Positions 25,282 to 33,739 of a stretch of DNA of 64,000 nucleotides are shown piece after piece. The stretch is from Mesorhizobium kowhaii (lineage in GTDB: Bacteria > Pseudomonadota > Alphaproteobacteria > Rhizobiales > Rhizobiaceae). How positions within the stretch are numbered: the first letter of the stretch is position 1; the number at the start of each line of letters is the position of its first letter. The stretch is from NCBI RefSeq assembly GCF_003253745.1, contig NZ_MZXV01000032.1:372001-436000 (forward strand). Reading direction: 5' to 3'. The notes beneath the pieces were generated by a model. The model made no database searches and was not told the DNA's origin. It saw only the letters and a program-made list of their open reading frames with translations. The position numbers and the translations under genes were made by a program.

Positions 25282-25783
25282 GCAGGTTCCCCAAAAGGCC
25301 ATGGTTTTGCGGCAGGAACCCGCGACCGAAAGAAGCCCCAAACAAAGAAAGCGCCGGCAAGGCCGGCGAAGCCTGTTTGGGGTTATCTCCTTGAGCGGCT
25401 CGGAAATGATCTTTCTCGGCCGCTGCCTGCTGGTGGTCGCGGCGGTGCGGCTGGGGCTGACCCTGTTGTCCTACAACCGTGTTCGCAGCCTGGTGACGCG
25501 ACTCGACGCGCGACAGTGCGCCAGCATGGGCGAACTGCGGCGCGTCGCCTGGGGGGTTGCCGCCGCGGCCCGTTTCGTCCCTCACGCCACGTGCCTGACC
25601 CAGGCGCTTTCGGGCCAATACATCCTCGCTCGACAGGGTAACGCCTCGAAGATACGCATCGGCATCGAACGCGGCACGGGCGAGCAACTCAAGGCGCATG
25701 CCTGGCTGGTCAGCGACAATCATATCGTGCTTGGCGGATCGATCGACGGTTTCGCCCATCTGGTCGACCACGGCAGCCGATGA
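25265..25783 (+). CDS. Lasso peptide B2 protein (transglutaminase-like leader protease)
   Basis: The 172-residue reading contains the cysteine-protease fold of B2 enzymes: HATCLTQAL with Cys110, AHAWLVSDNHIVLGG with His145, and a downstream acidic residue (Asp151 or Asp161) completing the triad. It removes the leader after Gln26. The start is uncertain. The first about 40 residues are very basic (SPKQRKRRQGRR), unlike the family, and are encoded by a 47-base inverted repeat (25336-25382). The true start may be TTG 25391 or ATG 25406, giving about 125-130 residues. The stop overlaps the cyclase start (ATGA). Confidence 0.85.
   Translation: MRNLSKQVPQKAMVLRQEPATERSPKQRKRRQGRRSLFGVISLSGSEMIFLGRCLLVVAAVRLGLTLLSYNRVRSLVTRLDARQCASMGELRRVAWGVAAAARFVPHATCLTQALSGQYILARQGNASKIRIGIERGTGEQLKAHAWLVSDNHIVLGGSIDGFAHLVDHGSR
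25336..25382. repeat. Nested inverted repeat in the B1-B2 junction
   Basis: CCCCAAACA (25336-25344) and TGTTTGGGG (25374-25382) are perfect 9-bp arms. Inside them CGCCGGC-AAG-GCCGGCG (25352-25368) makes a perfect 7-bp hairpin. The whole is a strong stem-loop of intergenic-repeat type. Its presence suggests this stretch is an intercistronic spacer rather than B2 coding sequence. Confidence 0.6.
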
Positions 25784-27723
25784 GCGGCGTGGCCGGAATC
25801 CTGCTTCGACAGGGACACGCATCAGCGGTCCGGGGAAACGCACCGGCGGTCGCGGCGGCCGATGTCCAGCAGATGCTGGCGCGCATGCGCCATCGTGGCC
25901 CCGACGGAAATGCATGGTGGCTGGACACCAGCATCGCCCTTGGCCACGCCTGGCTCAACACCACCGATGAAGCCGGCCCCGGTCCGCTGACGATGGCCGA
26001 CGGCAAGCTCGCCATCACTGCCGATTGCCGGTTGGACAACCGCGACGAGCTGCTGGCCAGGCTGGGCATCCGCGACAGGTTGGTCGCCGATGCGACGTTG
26101 ATGATGCGGGCCTATCTGCGTTGGGGCGAAGCCTGCCCCGTGCATCTGCAAGGCGATTTCGCCTTTGCCATCTGGGATGCCGAGCGGCAGCTCCTGTTTT
26201 GCGCGCGCGACCATTTCGGGGTCAAACCGTTCTACTACCACGCGGCGGATCGGCGTTTTGCCTTTGCCTCGGAGATCGGGCCGATCCTCAGCGTCGAGGG
26301 GGTCGGCAGGCGTGTCTGCGAGCACCAGATCTCCGGGTTTCTGGCCGGGCTTCCCGACGACCCGCAGGCGACACCCTACAGCGACATCTTCAGCTTGCCG
26401 GCACGCCACAGCCTCACCGTCACCGGCCAACAGGTGGTGCTGCGCCGCTACTGGCAGATCGAACCATCGCCTCGACCGATGCGGTCGGATGCGCCTGAGG
26501 AATTCGCCCATCTGTTCTCGCAATCGGTGCGCAACCGCATGCGCGGAACCTCTGCGGTCGGCGCGATGCTGAGCGGCGGCCTCGATTCCTCCTCGATCGC
26601 CTGTGTCGCCGGCTTGCAGAACGCCGCCGAGCGCAAGCCGAGACTGCCCACCTTCTCGCTGATTTTCGAGAAGGGCTCGTCGATGGACGAGCGCCCGTTC
26701 ATCGATGCCGTTCTCGATCAGCAGAAGGTCGACGGAACGCTGATTCCAGTCGGCGACTACGCGCCATTCGCCGAATTCGAACGGGTGCTGGAAGAACAGG
26801 AAGGGACGTTCCTGGCGCCGGGCCTGACGCTGACCCGCGGCATCTATCGGACCGCCGGCGCCAAGGGCATCAAGGTGCTGCTGGACGGCCATGGCGGCGA
26901 CGAGGTGGTTTCACAAGGTCATGGCCATCTGCATGAACTTGCCAATGCCGGCCGTTGGATGGATTTGTGGCGTGAGATCCGCAGCGCCTCCGACACCTAT
27001 GGCGACAGCACGCTGGGCCTGTATTTCCAGTTCCTGACCCTCTACGGGCCGGCCTGGCGCATCGCGAAGCTGCGGCACATGGCGAACCGCGTCCTGGACA
27101 GGATCCGCAAGCCGGGGCAGGCGCCGCGCGGCCGAAGCTGGCGCGACCTGATCAATCCGGATCTGGCCAGGCGCACCGAGCTTGTCGACCGATTTCACCG
27201 GGCCGGATATATGCCGCCCGGCGTCCAGGCCAGCGACGCCTTGAGTCATCGCTGGATCCTGTCGAACGGCTATGTCCCGCATGCTTTCGAGGTGCTCGAC
27301 AAGGCTGCGGCCAATTTTGGCGTCGAGCCGCGCTACCCGTTCTGGGACAAGCCGCTGGTCGAGTTCTGCCTGGGCCTGCCCGGTGAGGAAAAGCTTAGCC
27401 ACGGCTTTGGCCGCTATGTGCTGCGCCGCGCCATGGAAGGCGTCCTGCCGGCAGCGGTTCAGTGGCGGCGCGACAAGATCGACTTCACCGCCAATCTCGT
27501 CAACGGCATGCTGCGCAACCACCGCGACCTCTTGGAACAGCTGCTGATCTCGGATGCGAGCCGCATCGCGCCCTACGTCAATCTGCCCCAGGTGAGTGCT
27601 GCCTATGCGCGGCTGCTGCGCCAGCCCGATCGGGCAGCACCTTTGGATGTCCAGTATGTCTGGCGCTCGGCATCACTGTCGCTCTGGCTGCGGCAGCTCC
27701 AACACAGCGGGAGCCCCGCATGA
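25780..27723 (+). CDS. Lasso peptide cyclase (C), asparagine synthetase-like
   Basis: The 647-residue protein has an N-terminal glutaminase-like domain and a C-terminal ATP-dependent synthetase domain. The N-terminus is MSGVAGILLRQ, lacking the catalytic Cys2 of true asparagine synthetases, as expected for lasso cyclases that do not use glutamine. RHRGPDGNAWW and FAFAIWDAERQLLFCARDHFG (quoted region about 125-150) mark the domain. The PPi-loop SGGLDSSS is at residues 265-272. It adenylates the ring Asp side chain and closes the Gly1-Asp9 macrolactam around the tail. It overlaps B2 and the kinase by 4 bases each. Confidence 0.93.
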   Translation: MSGVAGILLRQGHASAVRGNAPAVAAADVQQMLARMRHRGPDGNAWWLDTSIALGHAWLNTTDEAGPGPLTMADGKLAITADCRLDNRDELLARLGIRDRLVADATLMMRAYLRWGEACPVHLQGDFAFAIWDAERQLLFCARDHFGVKPFYYHAADRRFAFASEIGPILSVEGVGRRVCEHQISGFLAGLPDDPQATPYSDIFSLPARHSLTVTGQQVVLRRYWQIEPSPRPMRSDAPEEFAHLFSQSVRNRMRGTSAVGAMLSGGLDSSSIACVAGLQNAAERKPRLPTFSLIFEKGSSMDERPFIDAVLDQQKVDGTLIPVGDYAPFAEFERVLEEQEGTFLAPGLTLTRGIYRTAGAKGIKVLLDGHGGDEVVSQGHGHLHELANAGRWMDLWREIRSASDTYGDSTLGLYFQFLTLYGPAWRIAKLRHMANRVLDRIRKPGQAPRGRSWRDLINPDLARRTELVDRFHRAGYMPPGVQASDALSHRWILSNGYVPHAFEVLDKAAANFGVEPRYPFWDKPLVEFCLGLPGEEKLSHGFGRYVLRRAMEGVLPAAVQWRRDKIDFTANLVNGMLRNHRDLLEQLLISDASRIAPYVNLPQVSAAYARLLRQPDRAAPLDVQYVWRSASLSLWLRQLQHSGSPA

Positions 27724-28721
27724 TGCCGCGCAACGAGCCGCTCGCCGCATACAATGATCATCCCCGTCCGCATGGCCGGACTATGAGAGAACGCCGCTTC
27801 TACCGCGCCTATGGCCTGACCATCGCGTCCGAGGTGACGTTGCCCGAACTGGAGCCGGCGGCACCGGGGACGGCGGATGTCGTGATCGCCCTCGGCCCGA
27901 TCGACCTGCCAAGACCCTCCTCGGAAGCCGCGACCGAGTTTCGCTTCGAGGCGGACCGGCAATATCTCGCATGGCATGCCGTCGGCACATTCCTGATCAG
28001 CGATGGCTGCCGCATCGACGTCGAGCCGGCGCCCGGCGTCGACGACACGCTGATCGCGTTTCCGCTGCTGGGTCCAGTCATGGCGCTGCTGCTGCACCGG
28101 CGCGGCCTGCTCGTCCTGCACGCCAGTGCCATTGCCGTCGCCGGCACGAGCGCCATCTTCATGGGCGACAAGGGCGCCGGCAAGTCGACGACGGCAAGCG
28201 CGATGATCCGGGCCGGACATGACCTGCTTACCGATGACGTTGTGGCCCTCGACCTGGCCAATCCGAGTGAGCCGATGATCGTTCCGGGTTTTCCGCAGAT
28301 CAAGCTGGCGGCCGACGCGGCTGCGGCGATCTCGCTGGGGGAAGCGGAGGTGCGGCCGCAAGTGCATCCGGCGATCGACAAGATGCAGCATCGCCTGAAT
28401 GGCGCCTTTTCCGGCAACAGGGTGCCTGCGACCAGGATCTATATCCTCGAGCGCGGCGAAAAAGCTGCTATCAGGCCTTTGCCCGGCATCGCCGCCTTGC
28501 CGGCCATCATCAAATTCTCCTATGTGACGCGGTTCGGCCGCGCGGCCCTGCCCAGCGATCTTGCAGAAGTGCATCTTCGGCAATGCGCGCGGCTGGCGGA
28601 CCATGTCGGCGTTCGCCGCCTCGAAGTCCCGACCGGCCTCGACAGGATCGGCGAGGCCGTGGACCTGATCGAAAGGGATCTGGCGGCTGGGGGTCTGGCG
28701 GCTGGTCGCCGGCGGTCGTGA
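27720..28721 (+). CDS. HPr kinase-like lasso peptide kinase
   Basis: The 333-residue protein has LLVLHASAIAVAGTSAIFMGDKGAGKSTTAS, with Walker A GDKGAGKST at residues 149-157, followed by LLTDDVVAL (169-177), the HprK-type catalytic and metal site. It lacks the HPr kinase N-terminal domain. In paeninodin-type clusters a kinase of this kind phosphorylates the C-terminal Ser of the precursor; the precursor here also ends in Ser. It starts with ATGATG overlapping the cyclase stop; an ATG at 27783, just before the conserved-looking FYRAYGL segment, is an alternative. It lies between C and D. Confidence 0.85.
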   Translation: MMPRNEPLAAYNDHPRPHGRTMRERRFYRAYGLTIASEVTLPELEPAAPGTADVVIALGPIDLPRPSSEAATEFRFEADRQYLAWHAVGTFLISDGCRIDVEPAPGVDDTLIAFPLLGPVMALLLHRRGLLVLHASAIAVAGTSAIFMGDKGAGKSTTASAMIRAGHDLLTDDVVALDLANPSEPMIVPGFPQIKLAADAAAAISLGEAEVRPQVHPAIDKMQHRLNGAFSGNRVPATRIYILERGEKAAIRPLPGIAALPAIIKFSYVTRFGRAALPSDLAEVHLRQCARLADHVGVRRLEVPTGLDRIGEAVDLIERDLAAGGLAAGRRRS

Positions 28722-28729
28722 GCGCAATC

Positions 28730-30574
28730 ATGTCGAAGCCCTCAATCCTTCGCCTGTCGCTGTTTCGAGACGTTGCCGCATTCGGCGCCGTCATTGCCCA
28801 AATCGGCGGGCGGCGAACCTGGACGGCGCTGCTCTTCCTGATCCTGGGCAGCCTGACCGAAGGCATCTCCATCCTGCTGCTTGTGCCGCTGCTGCATCTG
28901 GTCGGACGCGCCGACCAGGACTTTGCGGTCAAGCTGCCGAACAATGATTTCGTGCGCTGGCTGGTGCCTGACGGAACGCTGCAGCTGACGACGGTGCTTT
29001 GCGTGCTGGTCGGGCTTGTTGCCGTGCAGGCGGCGTTCAACCGCTTCAAGTCGGTCTACATGGCCAAACTGCTGTTCGATTTCATCAACCGCGTGCGCAT
29101 GAACCTGTTCGAAAGCATCGGCAAGGCACGCTGGGGCGTCTTCACGCGCATGCGCAGCTCCGACCTCGACCATGCCCTGACCGGCGATATCGACCGGGTC
29201 CAGGGCGCTGCCTTCTCGCTGTTGATGCTGGTGCAGATCGCCGTGCTTCTGGCCGGCTATCTGCTGGTTTCGGTGTTCATCTCGCCTGTGATGACGCTGT
29301 TTGCCGTCGTTATCGGCATTGTGATGTTCGTGGCGCTGCAGCCGTTTCGATCGCGGGCCACCGCCTTTGGCCGGGTTCTGACCGCCAATCGCCAGGATCA
29401 GTACCGGACCGTTTCGGAATTCCTCGGCGGCATCAAGGTGGCCAAGAGCCTGAACGTCGAGGCGACCTATTTCGCACAGCTGCAAGCGACGCTCGAAAAG
29501 ATGAAGGCCGACAATGTCGACTATGTGCGCAACAGCACGATCGGCACAGCGGTGTTCCAGGTGGCGAGCGTCGTTGGCTTGAGCCTGTTCATCTATGTGG
29601 CGCTGGTCCGCTTCAACCTGTCGCTGGCCGAGATCGTCGTCCTGCTCCTGGTTTTCATGCGCATCGCGCCGCGCTTCATGGACATGCAGACGCAGGCCCA
29701 GCAGGTGCTGATCAACCTGCCCGCCTATACGGCAATGCGCAACCTGCAGGCGCGTTTCGACGCCGAACGCGAGCCGGGCGATGCCGAAGCCGGCGAAGGC
29801 GGCAAGCTGTCGCTGGCCACCGGGCTCAACCTCAGGGACGTCTGCTTCGGCTATGGCGACGACCCCGCCAAGATGGTGGTCAAGGACATCACGTTCGGCC
29901 TGCCGGCCGGCAAGGTCACCGCCCTGATCGGTCCCTCCGGATCAGGCAAGAGCACGATCGCCGACATGCTGCTCGGCCTGCTCGAGCCGACCGCCGGCAA
30001 GATGCTCGTCGATGGCGTCGAGATCGATGCCGCAAACCGCCGCCGCTGGCGCGACCAGGTGGCCTATGTGCCGCAGGACGTGTTCCTGCTGCATGACACG
30101 ATCGCGGCGAACCTGCACCTTGCCGCGCCGCAGGCCAGCGATGACGATCTGTGGACCGCGCTGCGCTCGGCGCACGCCGGCGAGTTCGTCGAACGGCTCG
30201 ACCTCAGGCTCGAGACGGTGGTCGGCGACCGCGGCGTGCGGCTCTCGGGCGGCGAACGCCAGCGCATCGCGCTTGCGCGCGCGCTGCTGCGCAAGCCGTC
30301 CCTGCTCATCCTGGACGAGGCCACCAGCGCGCTCGACTGGCAGAACCAGTCGCTGATCGCCAAGTCGATTGACGGATTGCGCGGCACCATGACGATCCTG
30401 ACCATTGCGCACCGGCCGTCGATGATCGCCTTCGCCGACTGGGTGGTGGCGATGGAAAACGGTCGTGTCGTCGAAGTCGGGCAATATCAGCGGCTGAAGG
30501 AAAAAGCCGGCAGCCGATTGTCGAGGATGCTGTCGGGTGAACAGTCGGACAGCCAACCCGCCAACGTGGCGTGA
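28730..30574 (+). CDS. Lasso peptide ABC exporter (D)
   Basis: The 614-residue protein is a fused half-transporter of the exporter type. About six transmembrane helices (residues 25-320) precede an ATPase with Walker A GPSGSGKST, Q-loop VAYVPQDVFLLHDTI, signature LSGGERQRIALARALL and Walker B LLILDEATSALD. It would dimerise in the inner membrane and export the mature lasso peptide, giving self-immunity. ATG 28730 is 8 bases after the kinase stop; a GTG at 28718 overlapping that stop is an alternative. It is the last gene of the operon, converging on exoX with an 17-base gap. Confidence 0.9.
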   Translation: MSKPSILRLSLFRDVAAFGAVIAQIGGRRTWTALLFLILGSLTEGISILLLVPLLHLVGRADQDFAVKLPNNDFVRWLVPDGTLQLTTVLCVLVGLVAVQAAFNRFKSVYMAKLLFDFINRVRMNLFESIGKARWGVFTRMRSSDLDHALTGDIDRVQGAAFSLLMLVQIAVLLAGYLLVSVFISPVMTLFAVVIGIVMFVALQPFRSRATAFGRVLTANRQDQYRTVSEFLGGIKVAKSLNVEATYFAQLQATLEKMKADNVDYVRNSTIGTAVFQVASVVGLSLFIYVALVRFNLSLAEIVVLLLVFMRIAPRFMDMQTQAQQVLINLPAYTAMRNLQARFDAEREPGDAEAGEGGKLSLATGLNLRDVCFGYGDDPAKMVVKDITFGLPAGKVTALIGPSGSGKSTIADMLLGLLEPTAGKMLVDGVEIDAANRRRWRDQVAYVPQDVFLLHDTIAANLHLAAPQASDDDLWTALRSAHAGEFVERLDLRLETVVGDRGVRLSGGERQRIALARALLRKPSLLILDEATSALDWQNQSLIAKSIDGLRGTMTILTIAHRPSMIAFADWVVAMENGRVVEVGQYQRLKEKAGSRLSRMLSGEQSDSQPANVA

Positions 30575-30591
30575 GGCTGGCGGGCTTCTGG

Positions 30592-30867
30592 CTAGTGCAA
30601 GCTTCGCCTGGCGCTGCCCAGTTTCTCGCCTTCGGCCACCTCGGGCGCATTCAACTTTCTCTCCGCGTCGCGAGCCATGTCGGCCGGCGTCGGCGCGCTC
30701 CTGGCGATCATGGCATAGACGAGCACGAAGTAGCCCGCCTGAATGACAATTGCGCAGATGATGACGCGGACCAGCGTCGTGCCGATCGACGCGCCGCCTA
30801 GCCAGGACCAGGCAACGACGATCGAAATAGCGAAAATCATCCCGACGATGAATTTTGGAAGTGCCAT
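30592..30867 (-). CDS. exoX: Exopolysaccharide production repressor (ExoX-like)
   Basis: The 91-residue inner-membrane protein has two helices (KFIVGMIFAISIVVAWSWL; LVRVIICAIVIQAGYFVLVYAM) and a hydrophilic C-terminus. Size, topology and the IQAGYF segment fit ExoX/SyrA-family exopolysaccharide repressors. In Sinorhizobium, ExoX acts after translation on ExoY, and exoX and exoY are divergent neighbours, exactly as here. ATG 30867 is chosen; the frame is open to a start at 30936. Confidence 0.78.
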   Translation of the reverse strand: MALPKFIVGMIFAISIVVAWSWLGGASIGTTLVRVIICAIVIQAGYFVLVYAMIARSAPTPADMARDAERKLNAPEVAEGEKLGSARRSLH

Positions 30868-30963
30868 ACCCAACAGCCCATAAACCGGCTCGGGTATATA
30901 TAACGATTGCCCCACCCGAGCGCCGTCCCTTGTCATGCGGGCTTGTTAAGGTCGCCCGCTCTC

Positions 30964-30985
30964 GGCCGGTTGCTTCCGGCCTTTT
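30964..30985 (+). terminator. Intrinsic terminator-like hairpin
   Basis: GGCCGG (30964-30969), loop TTGCTT with flanking bases, and CCGGCC (30976-30981) are followed by TTTT. On the + strand it would end readthrough from the lasso operon after passing antisense to exoX. Confidence 0.5.
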
Positions 30986-31099
30986 CTACCTGTCGCCACT
31001 CTGACAGGTATAATTTGCAATTCTATTAAGGCGAGCAGTAGGCGGCAAGGGCAACTGCGGATATTTTTGATTGAGCTTTTGCAATCGACTCGGTCATGT

Positions 31100-31108
31100 T
31101 GCAATGCA
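31100..31108. promoter_or_regulatory. TGCRNTGCA dyad in the exoX/exoY region
   Basis: TGCAATGCA within TGTTGCAATGCACG; identical to the site at 3711 upstream of the acyltransferase. Confidence 0.35.
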
Positions 31109-31298
31109 CGCGAAGGGATTTAGGCCGACCTCTGATCGTCGCCATTTTTGAGTAAAAGAAACAATATTAAGTAGTATTTTAGGTGATTCGCCTTGAGCAC
31201 CGAGCCATGCTAAAGCACTAATATGCTCCGCGCCTTGACGCATAGGACGACTTGCCCAAAAACCGCCCCAAAAAGGCCCTCATTTTTTCGACAGTGCC

Positions 31299-31316
31299 CA
31301 TTTGTTGTCACAAATG
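31299..31316. promoter_or_regulatory. Inverted repeat upstream of exoY
   Basis: CATTTGT-TGTC-ACAAATG is a perfect 7-bp dyad with a 4-base spacer, 153 bases before the exoY start. It has the size and symmetry of an operator for a dimeric regulator. Confidence 0.4.
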
Positions 31317-31405
31317 TGCTAAATATCCCGAAATTTGTGCATGTCTAGCTTATTATTTAGTCAATTCATGACGCGACTATTTCAACCGGTTGGTAAATTG
31401 TGTGT

Positions 31406-31414
31406 TGCGCTGCA
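31406..31414. promoter_or_regulatory. TGCRNTGCA dyad close to exoY
   Basis: TGCGCTGCA sits within the perfect 15-base dyad TGTTGC-GCT-GCAACA (31404-31418), 55 bases before the exoY start. The same 9-mer is found 57 bases before the lasso precursor start. Confidence 0.4.
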
Positions 31415-31468
31415 ACATTTTTTTGGTATCTTGCGGCGAACCATTCGTTCAACGCATGGAGTTACCGC

Positions 31469-32146
31469 ATGAGGGACGTTGCCAAGTCGGCCACCGCGAG
31501 CTTTTCGCAGGCCGACATCGATTTTCCGCCGCCGATCGGCGGCCTGCTCAAACGCAGCTTCGATATCACCGGCTCACTGATTGGCTTGATCGCTCTCAGC
31601 CCGCTGTTTGTCATGATCGCTCTGCTCGTCAAACTTTCCGACGGCGGATCGATTTTCTACGGCCACAGGCGAATCGGCCGCGGCGGACGGATTTTTCCGT
31701 GCCTGAAGTTCCGCACCATGGTTCCTGATGGCGACAAGGTGCTGGCCGCCTATCTCGCCACCAACCCGGACGCCAACGCGGAATGGGTAGCGACCCGCAA
31801 GCTGAAGAACGATCCGCGCGTCACCCGCGTCGGAGCGGTCTTGAGAAAGCTCAGCCTCGATGAGCTGCCGCAGATCATCAACATCCTGCAGGGCGACATG
31901 AGCCTTGTCGGACCTCGTCCGGTCGTGCGCGACGAACTGGAGATCTATGGCACCTCCGCCGTCTATTACCTGAAATCCCGTCCGGGCCTGACCGGCCTGT
32001 GGCAGGTCAGCGGCCGCAACGACGTTTCCTATGACAGCCGCGTCGCCTTCGATCGCCACTATGTCGAGAACTGGTCGCTGTTCGAGGACGTTCGCATCAT
32101 CATCAAGACTGTCCCTGCGGTCTGGATGTCACGCGGTTCTTACTGA
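31469..32146 (+). CDS. exoY: Undecaprenyl-phosphate sugar phosphotransferase (ExoY)
   Basis: The 225-residue enzyme starts repeat-unit synthesis by moving a sugar-1-phosphate (galactose in succinoglycan) to undecaprenyl phosphate. It has one membrane segment ([22 protein letters not shown]), then the family motifs [31 protein letters not shown] and [14 protein letters not shown]. Length matches ExoY. ATG 31469 has GGAG at the right spacing; an earlier start would add 23 unlike residues. It is divergent from exoX and followed by exoF. Confidence 0.92.
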   Translation: MRDVAKSATASFSQADIDFPPPIGGLLKRSFDITGSLIGLIALSPLFVMIALLVKLSDGGSIFYGHRRIGRGGRIFPCLKFRTMVPDGDKVLAAYLATNPDANAEWVATRKLKNDPRVTRVGAVLRKLSLDELPQIINILQGDMSLVGPRPVVRDELEIYGTSAVYYLKSRPGLTGLWQVSGRNDVSYDSRVAFDRHYVENWSLFEDVRIIIKTVPAVWMSRGSY

Positions 32147-32231
32147 CCGGCCGCGATGCCAAGCATTCGCTGTCTGGCATTCGGCGGCAAGCTCATCGGG
32201 CGATGGGGCTAAAGCGGATCGGAACGTTCAG

Positions 32232-33509
32232 TTGAAAACAGATATATTCGAAGCCTTTCGCAGCGGCCCGGTTTCCGGCCGTCTGCGGCGGGCGCGTTTG
32301 CTGGCCACATGCGTTGCCGTGTCGCTGGTCATCCCCCACATCGCCGCCGCCGACGAATACCGCCTCGGATCGCAGGACAAGCTCACCATCCGCGTCGCCG
32401 AATGGCAGACTGTCGAAGGCACATTTCGTGACTGGTCGGCGGTGAATGGCGAGTACACGGTCGGCCCTTCCGGCACGCTGTCGGTGCCGTTCGCCGGCGA
32501 GTTGCCAGCATCCGGCAAGACCACGTCCGAAATCGCCGCGGCGATCAGCGTGGCGCTGCAGCGCAAGCTCGCTCTATCGGACAAGCCCGAAGCCTCTGTC
32601 GAAATGGCGCAGTTCCGGCCATTCTACATTTCGGGCGAAGTCCAGAACCCCGGCCAATTTCCTTATGTGCCCGACCTGACGGTGCTGAAGGCCATAAGCG
32701 TCGCCGGTGGCATCAGGCGAAACGCCGACTACGGGCCGCAGCTCGGCAAGGACCTGGTCACCGCCAAGGGCAACTTCGACATCTCTGACGACCAGCGCAT
32801 TCGGCTGATCGTCAAGCGCGCGCGCATCGACGCGGATATGGCCGGCAAGACGAGTTTCGAGGTGCCGAAGGAGGCCGAGGGTGATCCGCGGTTGCCGGCC
32901 ATCGTTGCCGACGAGATGACGATCCTGACGTCCGACCAAAAGGCGCTGAAGCTGAAGCTTGAGGCGCTCGACGATCTGAAAGGGGTTTTGCAGTCCGAGA
33001 TCGAATCGCTGCAGAAGAAGATCGTCAACCAGCAACAGCAGGTCGACCTGGCACAGCAGCAGCTCACCAGCATCGGCCCGCTGGCTCAGAAAGGCCTGAT
33101 CGCCAACGCCCGACTGCTGGATTCGAGGCAGTCCGTCGCCGACCTGCAGGGCAAGATCCTGGACTACGAAACGGCCATCCTCACCGCCAAGCAGGCGATC
33201 AGCAAGGCGACGCAGGACGCCATCGATGCCCAGAACACCCTGAGTTCAAGTCTCGCCATCGACCGGCAGCAGACCGAAGCCGACCTGAACGAGGCCGCGC
33301 TGAAGGTGAATATGCAGAAAGGCCTGATGGCCCAGGCCAGCGATCCCGCGATGAGAGTCGCCAGCGACACCGACCAGCAATCCAGCCTGCTCTACGCACT
33401 GGTGCGGGTCGTCGACGGCAAGAGCAGCGAAATCGCCGCGAAGGAAGATACACCGGTGCTGCCTGGCGACGTGATCAAGGTCAAGCTGGCGCCGCTGACC
33501 AGCCAGTAG
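32232..33509 (+). CDS. exoF: Polysaccharide export/periplasmic protein (ExoF)
   Basis: The 425-residue exported protein has a signal sequence (LLATCVAVSLVIPHIAAA), a Poly_export domain (DEYRLGSQDKLTIRVAEW, GPSGTLSVPFAGELPASGKT), a SLBB-like strand (RPFYISGEVQNPGQFPY) and a long coiled coil (about residues 230-390). This matches ExoF, which works with ExoP and ExoQ in export. The start is TTG 32232, the only in-frame start near the signal peptide. It lies 85 bases after exoY. Confidence 0.88.
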   Translation: MKTDIFEAFRSGPVSGRLRRARLLATCVAVSLVIPHIAAADEYRLGSQDKLTIRVAEWQTVEGTFRDWSAVNGEYTVGPSGTLSVPFAGELPASGKTTSEIAAAISVALQRKLALSDKPEASVEMAQFRPFYISGEVQNPGQFPYVPDLTVLKAISVAGGIRRNADYGPQLGKDLVTAKGNFDISDDQRIRLIVKRARIDADMAGKTSFEVPKEAEGDPRLPAIVADEMTILTSDQKALKLKLEALDDLKGVLQSEIESLQKKIVNQQQQVDLAQQQLTSIGPLAQKGLIANARLLDSRQSVADLQGKILDYETAILTAKQAISKATQDAIDAQNTLSSSLAIDRQQTEADLNEAALKVNMQKGLMAQASDPAMRVASDTDQQSSLLYALVRVVDGKSSEIAAKEDTPVLPGDVIKVKLAPLTSQ

Positions 33510-33517
33510 ACCCCATC

Positions 33518-33623
33518 TAAAGCGCGTCGCGTTGAAACGGATTCATGCGACGCGCTTCAAGTCTTTGTTTGTATGCATGTCGTTGTCTCAAAACCGGGGC
33601 CACTTTTGAGCGACATGCAATAG
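33518..33623. repeat. Interspersed palindromic repeat, copy 2
   Basis: It starts TAAAGCGCGTCGCGTTGAAA and ends with the GACATGCAATAG-type half. It is the inverted orientation of the copy at 5041-5135. It follows the exoF stop by 9 bases and may act as its terminator. Confidence 0.7.
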
Positions 33624-33739
33624 TAGACCTGGGGACCCCAGCCACACTCAGACGTTTCCCGCCTTGCGCCAAGCCTGCCTGGGCGGAAGCTTTGCTCTAG
33701 GTGAAGGCTCTTTTGGCCCGGCTTCAACCTGAGAAACGA

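Larger units (their letters stand above)
30868..31468. promoter_or_regulatory. exoX-exoY divergent control region
   Basis: No gene is seen in these 601 bases, which are much more AT-rich than their surroundings. They contain TGCAATGCA (31100) and TGCGCTGCA (31406), a TTTTAGG heptamer (31177) shared with the lasso control region, a 7-bp inverted repeat ACCTGTC/GACAGGT (30988-31009), a second inverted repeat CATTTGT-TGTC-ACAAATG (31299-31316) and an intrinsic-terminator-like hairpin (30964-30985). A large regulatory region between exoX and exoY also exists in Sinorhizobium. Confidence 0.55.

Noticed and set aside
25780..27723. True asparagine synthetase
   Set aside because: The catalytic Cys2 is replaced (Met-Ser-Gly start), and it lies between B2 and a lasso-type kinase in the operon.
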